From NCBI RefSeq assembly GCF_032854445.1, contig NC_088300.1:49283682-49347681 (forward strand): a DNA stretch of 64,000 nucleotides, written 5' to 3'. Of this stretch, positions 47,201-62,200 are shown piece by piece. Both the position numbers and the translations under genes were made by a program. How positions within the stretch are numbered: position 1 is the first letter of the stretch; each line of letters starts with the position of its first letter. This stretch comes from Liolophura sinensis. Lineage: Eukaryota > Mollusca > Polyplacophora > Chitonida > Chitonidae. The notes beneath the pieces were generated by a model. It did no database searches, was not told the DNA's origin, and worked only from the letters and a program-made list of their open reading frames with translations.

Positions 47201-50200
47201 GCAGACAACATTATCAGGAAATCAGTAAATCTTATTTGGATTTCTTGCATACGTGGATAATTTGCCAGGTACTTCTGCTGTGAGGAGATGAGTTGACTCA
47301 TCATGTTGTGTACCCTGGCTGTAGAAGTATTGTCAGAACTTCATCAAATAATAAAGAGCTGGGCATTGAATTTCATGCCCACAACGTGCAGATGCTTGAA
47401 CCTTGAAGAACTGAGATCTGACTTGCTGAATGTGGCTGCCATGGCAACAGCACTGTTTCTTTAGGTAGTTAATAAATGTCAGTAAGAATGACAAAATGAT
47501 GAGAGGCAGTGATCGGTAGCCTGTGGCTAATGAATTCTGATCGTTTTGTCCTCTGATAAAATTACAGTTTCCATGGTAACATAGAAAACATATCTTTGTT
47601 ACTCTCATACTGTTCTGTGTAATTTTTCTTTCTGAGGGCTTTCTTGATATGGATGGGACTGATATTGCCATGCTGTAATTATTTATTCGTCCTTTGTGTT
47701 AAGACAATAGCGTGTGGTTGCAGGCAATTTGCAGGGTTTTCCGACAGGAATCTCTTCACGTTCTGTCTCCAGCTCTAATGCACCCAGCAACTAATGTATA
47801 TACTTATTGTATCGTCAGATTTTGGAAACATTATGTCAAGAATACATGTAACACAGTCCTGTAGGAGACAGCTGAGACTGTTGCACTTTGATTAGATTTA
47901 TTTCCAAGGTAAGGATTTCATTCATCTGTTGCAGGGATTCATACACATCGATTTTAGAGCCCGGTATTTGGTGGTAAAGTACGGCTGAAAACTAAAAAAA
48001 ACTTAATTCTCTGTTTTTCTGGTACATATACACCAATGTTTGGATAAAAAGTGAATTGAATTTGAAAATATATGCGTATAGCGATGAGCGGTTGATTCCG
48101 TGACAAGCCGATGTGGTCATGCTTGTATTGGCTGTAATTAAATTAAAATTAGGCTTTAAATATTGTCAAACCATGATAAGGTTTAGTGGGTGTAAAACAA
48201 AGTGGGAGCCCATTCGTATTCAGTTTAATCAATCTTCGGTATGCCAGAAAAGGGAAAGAAAAGTAGATACAACCCCTGCTGGCATCCAGTGAATGTCACT
48301 TTGATTCACTCTATCATATTGGCTGTATGTATTCTGTGGACCATTGAGTGAGCTTCTAATAAATTATGAACTGTTTACAACAACGCAATGACCGTTTGAC
48401 AGCTGAGCAAAGTTGGCGTTATCTAGCCGACTACAGAGGACGATTAAAACCGAAAACAATCTAAAAGTAATCGTGTTGCGTAATACCATGAATGACTGGC
48501 TCCGATAATGGGGAATTTATAAGTTTTACATTCAACTGCTATAAAAGGCGACAGGTGAAAGGCCGGTGCGAAAACAAGTCACACCTCTTAGGCTCTTTGA
48601 ATTCTGCTCACAGTAGGTGCAAATGTCATCTTCTTATATAGTGATAATCCATCGCTCGTTGTTTTATTCTCTGATCCAGATAACGCAGATTAGTGACACC
48701 ACGGGAAACAAAAGAGGATTATAGCCACTCTTGATAATACCTGTTTGAGGTGCTTGAGTAATTTGGGCCATATTATAACTCAGAAAATTAAACAGTTTTT
48801 TTATTTTTCAGTAGTCATCAATTATGTGAAAATTAATTCCCACGAACCCATCTGTGTAAATCCGCAGAAATAAATTCCATCAAATAATAAATACTTTACA
48901 GTACATACCTCAGATCAGAATAAGCCTTGTCTGTTATGTTTGTAGGCCTGTATATGTTTATTTTTTATGTAAAATTTGTTAGTTCCGTTCTTTCTTCTAA
49001 TATTTATGACAACCAACTGAACATGCATGGTTTATAACTGTGTCATTATATACCTCTGAGCAGGATAAGCCTTATTTCTGTATTTTGCACACGTTGATTC
49101 ATGATATAACGTTTGCTAGTTCCTTTCCTTCTATGAATATAACAACTGAACATGCATCACCATGGTATATAACTGTTTTATAAAATAATGTATATCTTTG
49201 ATCAGGATAATATACTTGTAAAAGTATATGTACATGTATGTATCAACAATAAAATCATGATTTGAGTCAAATATGAACCTCAAATGAAATTAAACTTTTT
49301 CACTCTCATATATACATATTCGTATGTCATATATACATTCACGTTCACAAAATTACGTGTTTGGACGTCTTTGAATCCCTGCTGCAGGTTTGTTTGCTGG
49401 TATACCTTAATTCTTCGACCTTTTCAACCAGCACTGTGACCAATTTTGAAATATTGTTGGAGAACTATGGGGTGTAGAGAAATAATTTACAAAGTTTTTG
49501 AAGCTTGCGGGTTTAGTGCAACAAACAAATCCTTTGAACATTGAATAGAATAGAAACAGGTGGTAATAGGTAGGAAAGTGACTGTTTGTCTTGCATATAT
49601 GTTAAGTAGGAATTTTGCTCCCAGTATTGTGCAAAATAGAAAACTGCAAATATTGAGTTAGAAAGAAACTGCATCTTTTGTGTAGGACAGAAACTAATGA
49701 CACAGAAATGGATAAAAAGCTATATTAAGTAGGAATCAACTGCAAATATTGAGTAGCATGCAAAATGTTACAAAATTGTCCATTTTAATTATAATTGAAT
49801 GGGCCGTTCGTATTAGTGATTTGAAACTATCTTGTGGATGCTGGGGTTCAAGTTTCTTTCAGCCTGTGCATTTTGATCCTTTGGCCATATTCTAGTGTTA
49901 CTGGCAACATAAGGGATATACAGATTCCTGTACGATCATTGTTTGGTTGGTTGTGCATATGGACCCACTATAATCATGAACACACCTTAATGTGCTGGTC
50001 ATAACTTAACCCCTGCTGTCCCTGAGCCACAGCTAGGTTTCATTGACCTGTGGTCAGTCTGAGTATATGTCAGAGTACCTGCTTGAAAAGCTTTTAGAGG
50101 TATCTATAGAACTGCATCATATGTATTGATTGTGAACGTACCTGGTGTAGTTGAAATGAATGTGGTCTACCTTTTATGTTCGTGTGTTTATGGATTTCAT

Positions 50201-53200
50201 ATTAATCAATTGTAGGTAAATTTGTCTCAGTTTTTGTGGCGTCACGCTCTTGTCTTCTTGTTATTGGTGTGGATTAAAAATAGGTGCTTTATTTGTCACG
50301 AACATGTGATCAGGAGTAACAAAAGCCTCTTGAGTGGTTGTATCAGGACTAGCTGACCAATCAGGCGGCATTGTTCAACCAATGCTTTGTTCTGTGTGAT
50401 TGGGGATATTAAAGCTATTCAGCAGGGTTTCTCTTGAGGGAGGGTCCATTGGACTGGGGTTAATTGTGGAGAAACTGGCAATGTTCTTTTATCTCTGATC
50501 ACATTGGGTTGTAGATCACATTAGGTGAGACTTTGATTCTACATAACAATGTCACAATCAGTGAATTAGTACTAATGTGTGAAGGAGTTCAGTTTGTAAG
50601 ATGGGTACGTTTTGGTTGTGATATTGATGAGCTTCTGTTTGTTTGTATATCCATTTGTCATGTACCTATGTTTTACAGTTTCCAGCAAGAACCTGTGAAA
50701 CTCAATACGGTCGTTTTTTTCAGCATGTGCAACAGAGCTTTAGATTTTGTGAGAAGAACTAATTACTGGTACATGTACATGTATTTCTAGATATATGTAA
50801 GAAATATTGACTCTTTATCGAATCCTAAAATTTCATCTTCCACATTTACCGCTCTAAAATCAACATTCTACCCTGCTGTTACTTTCAGGCCGTGTGCAGA
50901 TGTACATATCAAATACAGATGACCTTTCACACAACACAGTGTGTCGCATAACACACCGGCCAGTGCGTTTACCTCTCCAAGTAATAGCATGTCATGGCTG
51001 TTAATGTCTACAAATAAAAGAATTTGTTTACTTGTTAGATTTGCTTCGTGATGTTTTTGAAGGTGAACTGTTTGAATAAAAGTGTTATTTCGCACAGTTT
51101 GTAGATATGGCTTTTGTTTTTACATTTTTTATATTTTACACCCAAATGTCATAATGATGTTGTTGATCATAGACTGGTAAATGTGGAAGAGTGGAAATTT
51201 TAGAACGAGACGCAGCAGGCAGTCTTTATTTCTATTTTTATTTTATTTTACCTACTTTAAACTTTCACATATTTATTTGACATAAAAATGACCCAAACGC
51301 AGGGCAAATTGCACAGCTTTCCTCCCCTGTTTAGCTGTGAACACCTGCTCAAGAGTGTGCCCACTTGAGGCTTAACCAACATGCCCAAAATGCCCTGAAG
51401 ATGGTGGACCTGGACGCTCGCATGTACTTATACCTGTATTAGATTACACTTTAGTTCACTTTAGCTTGACATTGTTATGATTTTATGCTGTGGAGATTAT
51501 TGTCCCAACGGTTTACGGCCATGAAACGATTTGCTAATTGAGAGGATCATTGCCAAGTCTAGATGTACCAGTCTGAAGTACATAGAAAAACAAACTTCAT
51601 TTTTGGTGTCATTGTCATCTTAATTGTATGCATGAGTTCAACTGAAAAAAAATGCTTTAGAGGTAAAAGAAAAAAAAAAGATTGAAGATGTACAGTTCAT
51701 GATATGTGTGTCTTTGTGGCGCTACCATGTGCGCGGACCCCCTCTGGACCCTCATGCAAAGGTAAATCCTCCTTGTCCATGGGTTATTCCACACTCTATA
51801 GCTGAGTATATGTATAATAACAATCAGCAACTAGAATAGTTCAGGTATTGTTCCTCATGTTAGGAGGCGAGTGGACTTCGCTGGAATGGTATATGTCCAG
51901 TCTTGTGCTGTAATCATAGCCAGAGGGCACTGTCTGTTGTTGTTCAGCACTGATTTCCTAGATTAAAACCTCTGTGCCACCAAGTAACAGCATGGGGTGT
52001 AACAAAGGTGCTAGATTTCTGAAACACTATTATCTCTGACTGTGCCAATGGCCAGGGTTTACTTTGTTGACCCAGTGTGCTGATTCGTTCGGGCATGTTA
52101 TGGGACTTGTTTTCTGTGTGCTGTACCTGCTGTGCTATACCAGCAATTTCACCTGGACAGCAGTTAACTCAGTTGTCATATATCTGTGCAGTGGCTGCCA
52201 ATGGAATATGCATTTTTATCTCAAGGTGCAATAACAAGACTCTTGACAATCGTCTAACTGCCTGCCAAGTGAGCCTCTAGAATACATAACTTTCTCCATG
52301 CGTGGGGTAAAGCATAGCAGGTGTGGACCACTGGCATTGTAGTGATTCATGAAAAAAAAAAAAAAAAGGTGGGCAGACTTATGTTGCACAGCCTAATTCT
52401 GCCGAGACATGCAGGATTTTTATTGCTTACTCTTGTGGTCTGATCCCGTTGACCTGACTTTCTTGTTTACATGGTGTTAAACAGATTGATGATACTTCCA
52501 CTGTGTCTTGATGGCTTACATTATAAGTCCGTGACCCACATGTGTATGTCATTGTATGTGTGTACCATCTATTAATGTGCGACTTCCTACATTGGAATTC
52601 TATGTTTATAACCCTGCACATAGTAATACAGAATGTTTGGCTTCTGCAGTGTGGCTAATGTACGTGAATGCAGCATTATGAGAATATGTGCCAGTGTTTA
52701 CACATTGGAAGCTGTAGACTAGATATTATGCACTTTGTTGGTATGTTATATTTTGTGTACGAAGACCTTGGGGAACAACAGAACTTTTGTGTTTTAAATC
52801 TGAGTTACTTTAGGTAAATAAAGGTATTACATGTAAGGAGAACAAATGACCACATTGCATGCATACATACATGTACCTGTGCCTTCACCTTTACAGCATT
52901 GGGACACAGAACTGATTTATAATAGACAGCTTTCATCTGTAGGCTGCCTTACCCTAATTCTTCTAATTCTGGGGTCAGATATTTTTCTAGTGCTGAAAAC
53001 AGAATATTACATTTTTTTCCAGCTTTTTGAAAAAGTAAAGATATCAGTGTGTTGTTCATTAGATAGTCTAACCATGTGAGAAAAATGAAACTAAATACTC
53101 TTGCTACAATTACATGTATACTGGCTAAAAAGAGCAGCAAAAAAAAAATGCCAAGAAATATGGTACTGAATTTACTGCAGTACTTCAGTGTAGTCATTAA

Positions 53201-56200
53201 TTCCATATTGATTTTTGCTTCTGTACAAGATGAGAAAATGATAAGAAATAATTGTTTGGGTAACAACAATTTGCTGTGCTATTAGGGGACATCTTCAAAG
53301 TGCAATGGCTGTTGTCAGATCAGAACCATCTAGTTTTTGGGTAATTGTTGAATTGAGTGAATTTCTTATATGATCTGAGAATTTGATAGTTGTCTTTGCT
53401 GAATGCCAAACTAAAGTATTCGAAAGACCATCAGCATAATAAATACAGGGAGTTTGAGGAGAGTTTTATACAGAACCAGAAGCAGTGATGAGTGTACTAG
53501 CACATTCTGTTTTACATATACACGTATATGGCAGCTCTTCCATTGGTGAAATCCTGCAGATGCTCAATTTAACACCTTTTCTGGGAGCTGCATGTATTAT
53601 TCAGTAATGATAACCTGTACTGTTGCGTATACAGGACTATGAGAGCACTCAGTATTGTTGAGAGATTTACCACCTGCTTGCCCCGCAGGCTGACCTCCCG
53701 ATGTGTTACCTATGGCAGGGTTCCAGGGCTATAACCATATTTTCATGTCATAGTGATTAAGATTACTCCAGGATTATAGGTTTATTTGCTGACATAAACT
53801 CAGTTGGGGTGCCAGGAACTGAGACTGAGTCAGGTCTGTGATTATCCCCTCACAAGTTTCAGGTGTGACACAAGCCTATACTGCACGACTTTGAACAGTC
53901 AGAACAGATAGTGTGTGAAAGTTTGCTGATTACCCAGGCTTTGTCGTATCATTTGATGAATTTGTGAAAGGGAGGTTTGCGTTTCCCTGATTAGACTTGT
54001 TAAGCTGCAGGAGTAAATGTTAATGACAGGGATTATCCTGAACATGTCCAAGTTTGTTACCAGCATGTGCCTCGTCACCAGTGCTTGGGGGTTTTGACGA
54101 CCCTGACCAGTGATCTGTATGTATAATTTCTGAACTGAATACAGGAGAATTTTTGCTGTCAGTATTGGATTTACCTGTCTGTTATCACAGAGAAAAGCTA
54201 CCATCATTTCTTCGAATGTTTTATTTAGAGCTTTCCAGTGGGTGACTAGCGCCTTGATCATTGATCAGTGTCCTACATGTGTATCAAGCATTTGGGCTTG
54301 GATGGAACATCTTCACCTGAATTTCATCGTCTTATTCTAACTGCTAATACTTGGCGAAAAGACAGTCCATTGCCTATTAATCTTTAGCTGACATTAATGT
54401 TGTGTAATATTTCACCATGGAAGAAACCTATCCCGATGTGTCAGCTACACTGCCAGCATTGGCTCCACAGTACACTAGCCTTAGCAGGCCCAAGCTGAAG
54501 CCATCACGTATCCGAGCTAAGAGTGCCTCTATGTGTGATCTTCCTAAATTCCAGGATTCTCTGGGCGGTAATGCCAAGACGCTTATGATCTGCTGTATCA
54601 GTCCGGACAGTGCCAGTTTCGAGGAGACACTTAATTCTCTCAAATACTCCAACAGGGTAAGAATTTTAGCTTTGCTTTTCTTTTCGTACAAAAAATATGA
54701 ATCTTGCTTTTCCGAAAAGGTGTTACTTCTGTCTTTGGACAGGACGTGTCACAAACTCGAATATGTGTATCAAGTTTTTACATTTGCTCTAAGTGCTTGT
54801 ACTGCTATATTAACCAATACTTCTGCATACATGTATATTGATTGTTTTATTCTGCAGTATATGTCAGAATATTTAAAAAAATGAGAAAATGTGAATTTTC
54901 TAATTAATGACAAACATTTCTAACAAATAAGATGTATTGATGTCGATGTAAATGTAGTAACTCTTGTAAAAAACATTTTCTTTTTGTGATGTGTTTCAGG
55001 TTTGTTCTGTGCTCAGTCTCTTAGAATTTAACGCACAGCATTAAAATTTTAATTTAAAAATTATATTTGGGTAACTAAGAAGCTAAACTTTTGACCTACC
55101 CAATATACTGAAATAGTAAACTATGGGTATGGCTTTTGAAAGTTTGATTGAATGTTCATTGTGTGTGTGTGTGCAGGCTAAGAACATCAAGAACAAACCA
55201 ATAGTTAACCGTGATGAACAGTACATCAGAGTGGAGGCCATGCAGACTGAACTACTCGTAAGTTACAGTATCCTCTGGGTTTTTTTTTTTTTGGTTTTTT
55301 TTTTATGAGAATTGTATTAATATTGAATGTAACCATTGTGTATGACGTATGTGAGAAATGTTCATGCAGAGTTGTGGATGTCCTGCTGTGTGGCTTTGTC
55401 ACACAGAGAAATGATGTAGGCTAATGCAAGTCTGTCTGCACACTTTTCAGTATTTCATGGCACTTACTATATATATCTTCTTGTTCTGGTAACAAGAGAA
55501 TGTTGTCCCTCTAAGCCTTTTCCGGACATTGTCATTGATCATTTGGATTCCTAATTGATAGTTTCCTTTGTGTATTATTTACCTGGTTAAAGTTTTACGG
55601 CTTGCTTAAAAGTTTTCATCTGTATGTATTTCCCAGACAGCAGTCAGGTTTATACCAGAGGTATACATCCACACCTGTCAGGTATCTGACTAACTTTTAA
55701 TCTGTGTCCCAAAACCAACAAGACATTGTTTTATGAATACTTTTGATACAAATTTTAAAGTTCTTGTTATCTTTGGGACTACCCATCAGGCAGCTCAGCC
55801 ATATACATATAGGATCTCTTTTCTTGTATGTAATAGGCTTAAAATTACATAAAATTTACTGACAGAGAATGAAAACATTGAGTACTGCAGTAAGCTTAAG
55901 AACAGAACTTATAGCATCATTATATATTTAAATGCTTTCTGTTACAAATTTATGTGTTAAATTTGGCTATGTTCCCTTGGTAGGCTTTACGAGAGAGGCT
56001 GGCTCGGCAAAACACAAATGAATCCACCAGTGAAGGTTATAACATGGAGAAAGCACAGGAGGATGCCAACCTAATCAGCTCTCTGAAGGATAAGGTGGCC
56101 AGGTAAGTGGAGCAGAACAGATTTTCTGCAAGGGAGTAAATAAGTGTTTTTTTTCATTGTTTAGACTGTTCAGTGCTTAACGAGAGAAGCTGACTTATTT

Positions 56201-59200
56201 TATTAATTTTATACGTAATTGCATTCTAGCTCAGTCCTGTTCTTTACTAAAAGTTGTTAAAATACATATTTTTTTTCTTTTCATTTCTTTTCTTTTTTGT
56301 CTTGTGCAGTGTTTCAGGTAATGATGAGTTATTATTTGTCAAATTGTATGTGTTTGTACTTGCGAATAATAGCTTATCATGAGCAATTTTGATATCAGAT
56401 CATGAGATGTAAGGAGAAATTTGAAAGCGTAATAAAAACAGTTACAATCATCCACTGTTTAGGATACATTTATCTGTGTGTTACAGGCTAGAGTCGGAAG
56501 GGGCTCACTACCGTATGATAGCCGAGGAGGCTTACAAACAGTTCATAGTGCTACAGGAGAAGGACCAGCTGTCACGTAGTCAGGAGATGCGGGTCAAAGA
56601 ATGGCTGGACTTGATGGAAGAGGTGAGACATACTTCCACATCAGTGGTGGGTGTTTTATAAAGATTGTTCAAATTGGTGGGCATTACTGTTGACCAGAAG
56701 GTGTAGGAGATTGACCAATAGATGACTCTTGAGACCTCTTGTTTGATACCTGGGGTGTGATAGTTTTAAGGACAAGAATATGTACTATACCCAGAAAGTG
56801 TAAACATTATCTCAAATAAATGATATAATTGGTATTTCTACAGTAAAAATCTGATAATTTAAATATTGACTTACCTGGATAATTTAAATATGGAAAGTTG
56901 CTGGCATGGAGATTTGAACACAAGGGTGTATATCACTGAAGCCTTTCTGTTTTCTCATGTTATGCACAAATGGTTTCTCTGTTAAAGACTGACTTTAGTT
57001 ATTGATTGCATCTTGACAACTTCTGTTGTAACAGCCAGATAACACAGAGTGAAAATTTGTTCTGACTTCCTCATGTGCAAATAGTTAGATAATTCCATTG
57101 TCCATGATTGCAAAAATGGTTAGATATGCATTTGAACCTGATGCCTGCAAGGGGAGATAACATTTCTTCATATTGTTTTGCAGATCAGAAACAAAGTCAC
57201 ATCTTCATTAAACAAAGAGGAATGGGAAAATAAGAAAATACAGGGACTCGAAAGAGAATTGAGTGAGGTATTAACTTTTAATAGTTTTATTTTCCATTTA
57301 TTTGCATTGTGGTTTTTTTTTTAATATTGTGTATAAAAAATAATATCAAGCATTTAACATTGTTTTTACTGTTTTTCTTTACAGTGCAAAGCTTTCTTGA
57401 AAAATGATGAAGCTATCTTTGCAGAGAAGTATAGTGAAATTACCAAACTGAAAGAGGAGATCGCTGAACTGGTGAGGCTATTTTCATCGTCTTCCTTTGC
57501 AAATTATATTTTCCAAATTGGAGTTTCTTTAGACAGCTAACACAGTGGCTCGGGTGAGTTATAATTAATTATGTGGGGTTTATGATTAAGACAATGTAGA
57601 TGAGGACGAGAACTTTCAGATTGAAAGAGCTGATGTTGTGCAATAACAAGAACTTGATGTATGTGAAAACTGTCATGTCTGGCTTTGTGATTTGCTAATT
57701 CATACAACACAATTCTTAGCTGTAAGAAGCAGCTCTGTAATAAGTGGTTCTGTCTCTCTCTTGGTGAGTTGGTCAAATTTTTCACACCCTGTCATTCAAG
57801 ATGGATCAGTTCACTGAGGCTTGAGTGCAAGATGATATTAAGTTTTAGTAGGATGTTGCATCTATTGGGAATTATGGCTTGTTTATAAAAGGAGTTTGAG
57901 ATTTTTTTGGGGAAAAACATTGCTTGCATCAGAATGGTTACATAGCTGATAACATTGCCCTTGTTTGATGTGTACAGGTGAGGACAGTGGAGGAGAAAGA
58001 TGCAGCGCTACAGGAATCTGAGGAGAGGAGGAAGGAGCAGGAGCAGCAGATGATTGTACAGCAGATGAGGTCAGAGCAGCTGGAGAAGGATGGCAAAGTG
58101 AGTTTGATCTCCTGTGAGAAAAGTCTGGCTGGTTGAAAATGTTCTGATTCTATTAACTCTAGCTGGATGTATAACGGTTCCCCCAAGGCCTAAGTATACA
58201 GTGCTTCAAGGAGTGTCCAAGAAATTTCAGTGAAAGATTCTATGCCTACTTCAAAAATGACCTTCATTGTTATTTTGATGTTGAGATTGTGTATGCGTGC
58301 GCACAGCCATCCTAAATGAAATAAGAGTACTTTATTAGGTATATTTGCCATTTTATAATAGAAGATGTTTGCCTATGTTATTATGGGTACGATTTTTGCC
58401 ATTACTTACTACTAATAGCAGGCAATTGTAAGATGAAACTCTCTGGGCATCTGGATGTCTGGTGGTCTTGATTAGGTAAATTAAATCTCGTTATTGTTCA
58501 GTAACTAATTATATGAAGAAATTAATTGATTTGTATAAGGTCTCTTTGGGTGTGAAAATTTTTGGCTCTATTAAATATTTATATGACACGAGGTACTTGC
58601 CAAAATGTGTTAAAATGCTATCTTCATTCACACATGCATTCAGGTTTTTTGTTTTTTTATTTTTTGATTTTGCCATGCTGTTAATATATTTGTTACCTTT
58701 CAGAGCCGTTTGCTGAGTGTAGGTTCCAGTTCAGAGAGTGAGTTAGCTGTGACAGCCAGTGCTCCCCCAGCTACAGGGAGGCGACCCAAGTCTGTCCCTG
58801 TACAGCTCAAGAGAGGAGAGGTGAGTACTAAGGCCATTGTCATTATGTAAATTCTTAAGACTTAAAAAGTTCAAATTTTGATGGATGCCTTAATATTGTT
58901 ATCTTGTCTTGACATCAAAGTGAAATGTGAATTATTGCTAATCAGAAGTGGAAATATGACATTGTTTTGATAGTTTATAGTTGTACTTCCCCATTTGTAC
59001 ATGTTGTTCGTAAAGATGGAAGAATGAAGGGTTGTTTTCAGTTATTTCCCCTTATAACCCCCGCTTTCACTTTTGTTCTCAGACTGGGTCAGCCAGGTTG
59101 CGCCTTCCCCCCAGGGACATAAAGTCCAGCCCTGCCCTGTTCTCTCTGGACAGAGTGATGCAGAGGTTCAGGGCACGCAGTCAAATCCTGGTGAACCACC

Positions 59201-62200
59201 TGGAGGACTGCGATGATGTCATCCACCAGACGTTCAGTGATGACAGTCCAGTACACAGTGACAATGAAGGGGAGGACGGAACAGGGGAGGATGACCAGCT
59301 GCAGGAGGATGGGGAAACTACGTCAGTGCTCTATCTGTGTGCATTTTTCTTTTGGTAGCATTAACATTGTCAGAGCATGAAATTAACACTGGTGTACTGT
59401 TTTTTTTTCCATCAGGCCAGTATATTTATACAAGCACCGGTCTCACTGGCCAGTATTTTGTCAGCATTTAATTTTTGATGCCATTGACAGTATCTGCATA
59501 TTTAGAAAATCACATAAAATTTTGATTTCTATCAGATGCTATACATTTAGAAGGAAATAAGCTGTTGAAGAGTCTGATCATGCTGTCCATTTGTTCAGCT
59601 TAAGACATATCCAATGTTGAGGAAGACCGTTCCAACTGAGGGGAGACTGCTCAGCAAAGCAGTAAAGTAAAGGAAGAAAAACAGATTGACAGCACTTGAA
59701 AGATTCCAGCTATTTCATTGAGAAGATGGAGAGTGCTGAAGTGCAGTCAGTTGAATATGTTGGTTAAATAGTTAATGCTTCATTAGTTAGTTATAATACA
59801 GTTACAAAACTTTAATCGTGATGGCGTATACTTGTTTGTGAGATCTGCTCACTAAACACGTGTGGTTGTTAAAAGGTAACTGAAACTTGTTTCGGAGATT
59901 CTAATGAAAAAGTTGTTGAAGCTTAAATGAAAAGCATTGTATTTTTCAACCTTCCTCTTGGTGCAGGTCTAACTTCTCTCGCCGTGGAACATACAAACTG
60001 AAGAAGGCACCATTTTTACCCAGTCTTGATGAGAAAAACAAGGAGAACCATTCCAGTGAGAATGTGAATAGAAATGTTAAGATTGGTAAGCTCTGAATTC
60101 AGTACAGTGGAAGCTTTTAGGACTGTTTTTGTTTTAGGACTTGAGCTGCTTTTGTATGTAGCACAATCTATGTTCCTAAGCCTTTTGTCTGCATGTTAGT
60201 TATAAATCTGTATGTTAGTTATAAATCTGTATGTTAGTTATTAATGTAAGAATATTAGTTATCACTATAATAATGTTACAGTACTAATCTCAACTTTTTG
60301 CTCTTGACTCTTATGGCTGTAGCTGGAGGAGTTGTTTTCTCCTAGATATTATTTGATGGTCATAAAGTATTTCCCTTGATGATGTGGGGTCAACGGCCTG
60401 GTCTTTTTTTTAAATAACAATTATGAGTAACAATATATTAACTGTGTGACAAGAACCCATTTTGTTTAAAGTCTTAATATCTGTTTAGCATCTGACATTA
60501 AGTGGTAAACCGTATGATTTCAGTTGTGACGTCCAGCCAGCAGATGTCCAGAAGTCACTCTGACGTAGACCGTCTTGCCCTCAGACGAGTCAGTGCAGAG
60601 AAGCTACGGGGCAGCACAGACATACAGAGAAAACAGCTCAAACAGGCACAGTTACAGGTGCTAGATGCCAACCAGAAGATCCGTGACCTCGCCATCAATA
60701 TCAGGTGAGCCTGACAATACAGGACTTCAAAGTCATCAACATCAATTAGGTCTGGAAATGCAGTATTTAGTCATTGATATTGGGTACCTGTATGTCTGGA
60801 AATGCATGGTGTAGTCATCAGTATGGTGTCAGGATAGAAAATAGGTGACCCAACCATCCACCTCTTGTCACAGGTTAAATGCATGATTAAGCCTTCAGGG
60901 TCATCATGGAATCATTATAAATTTTTTTAGAGTATTTTTAGATTTATTCTAGTGAAAAGTAAAAAAGCATAAGTGTTCAATCAGCTAAAGCCATAATATT
61001 ACTACATCTGATCTACACCTGATCAGTGCAGACCAGTTAGCTTGCAGGCTGGAATCCAATGGTTGAACTGCCACTTGAATACATGAGGTTCATCCAGTTG
61101 TAAAGTTGAACACTGTTTTATGTGAGAAGTCCTTGAGGATGACATTAAAAAGTGAACAAATAAATAAATAAACATGTATGTGACCTAAATAATAATAATC
61201 TTGACATGGCGTAAAAAACATCTGATGTCAGCTGTTGCATTCTGGAGATTTCCATCAGGAAAGTAACACTTCATTACAATATTGTCTTTGTTTCATCAGG
61301 ATGAAAGAGCAGTTGATCAGAGAGCTGGTAAAAACAGGTCAGGAGGCTGAGCTCATGAATAAACAGTATGTCAGGAAGATACGGGAGATTGAGAAGGTGA
61401 GACAAGCAGTCAACCAAGCCTCAGTGGTGATTAGATATGGTTTATTAAAAATATTCCTGATTCATAACTTGAAACCATTTGTGGTAGTATTTCCATTTTT
61501 GTTTAAACTTCTCCTCACCTGGTTAGTTTCAAAACCATTTCAGAAACTTTGTAACGATGCTTTTACTTTCTTCCCATCAAAAATAATGGTTTGTTGATAG
61601 AGAGATCCTAATATATTTTTTTTCTACTGTGCTTTATCCATGTATCTATTTTGTCTCAACAACAGGAGAAAGAAAATGCCAAGATGGAGTTGAATGAAAC
61701 GAACAGAGCTCTTCAGGATTTGGAGGGAAAAGAGGTGCAAGAAGAGTCCGAGAAGAAGAAATTACAAATGTGAGTCAAGAGAGCATACTGGGTTTTGGAT
61801 TTGAAAGTACTGGTGTAAAATACTTACAAAAAATTCCTTAGTTTGTTTTGTGGAATGATTTTGAGTCTAAATTTGCTTATGGTCAGAATGAAATACAAAA
61901 TTATGTTCATAAGAGTTTTGTGATCTAAGTTGATCACTTTGCCTATAGTGAGAGGCCTAATGTTGTGAAATTCTCTTCTTTTTTCAGGCAGTACAAACAG
62001 AAAATTGAAGCTGCTAAACTTAAGATGAACTCAATTACCAAGAAACAGAGGGAAACAGAGAAAGTGGCAAACTTCGCTTCTCAGAATAAGAAAAAGTAAA
62101 TACATGTACTTTTTTCCTGTCTATACATTTTCTATTTGTCATAGTTGTAGCTGCTGTTTTTTATATCATGAATTAATTCTCTATACATTGGCATATCTTT

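Noticed and set aside
47333-47671. 112-codon minus-strand frame in the KIF27 intron
   Set aside because: Same reasons; the protein has no domain pattern I recognise.
53899-54261. 120-codon minus-strand frame in the KIF27 intron
   Set aside because: Not recognisable and no supporting splice or promoter signals; such lengths are expected by chance in 8.6 kb.
54428-54691. 87-codon minus-strand frame opposite the KIF27 exon
   Set aside because: Shadow of the conserved motor exon on the other strand.
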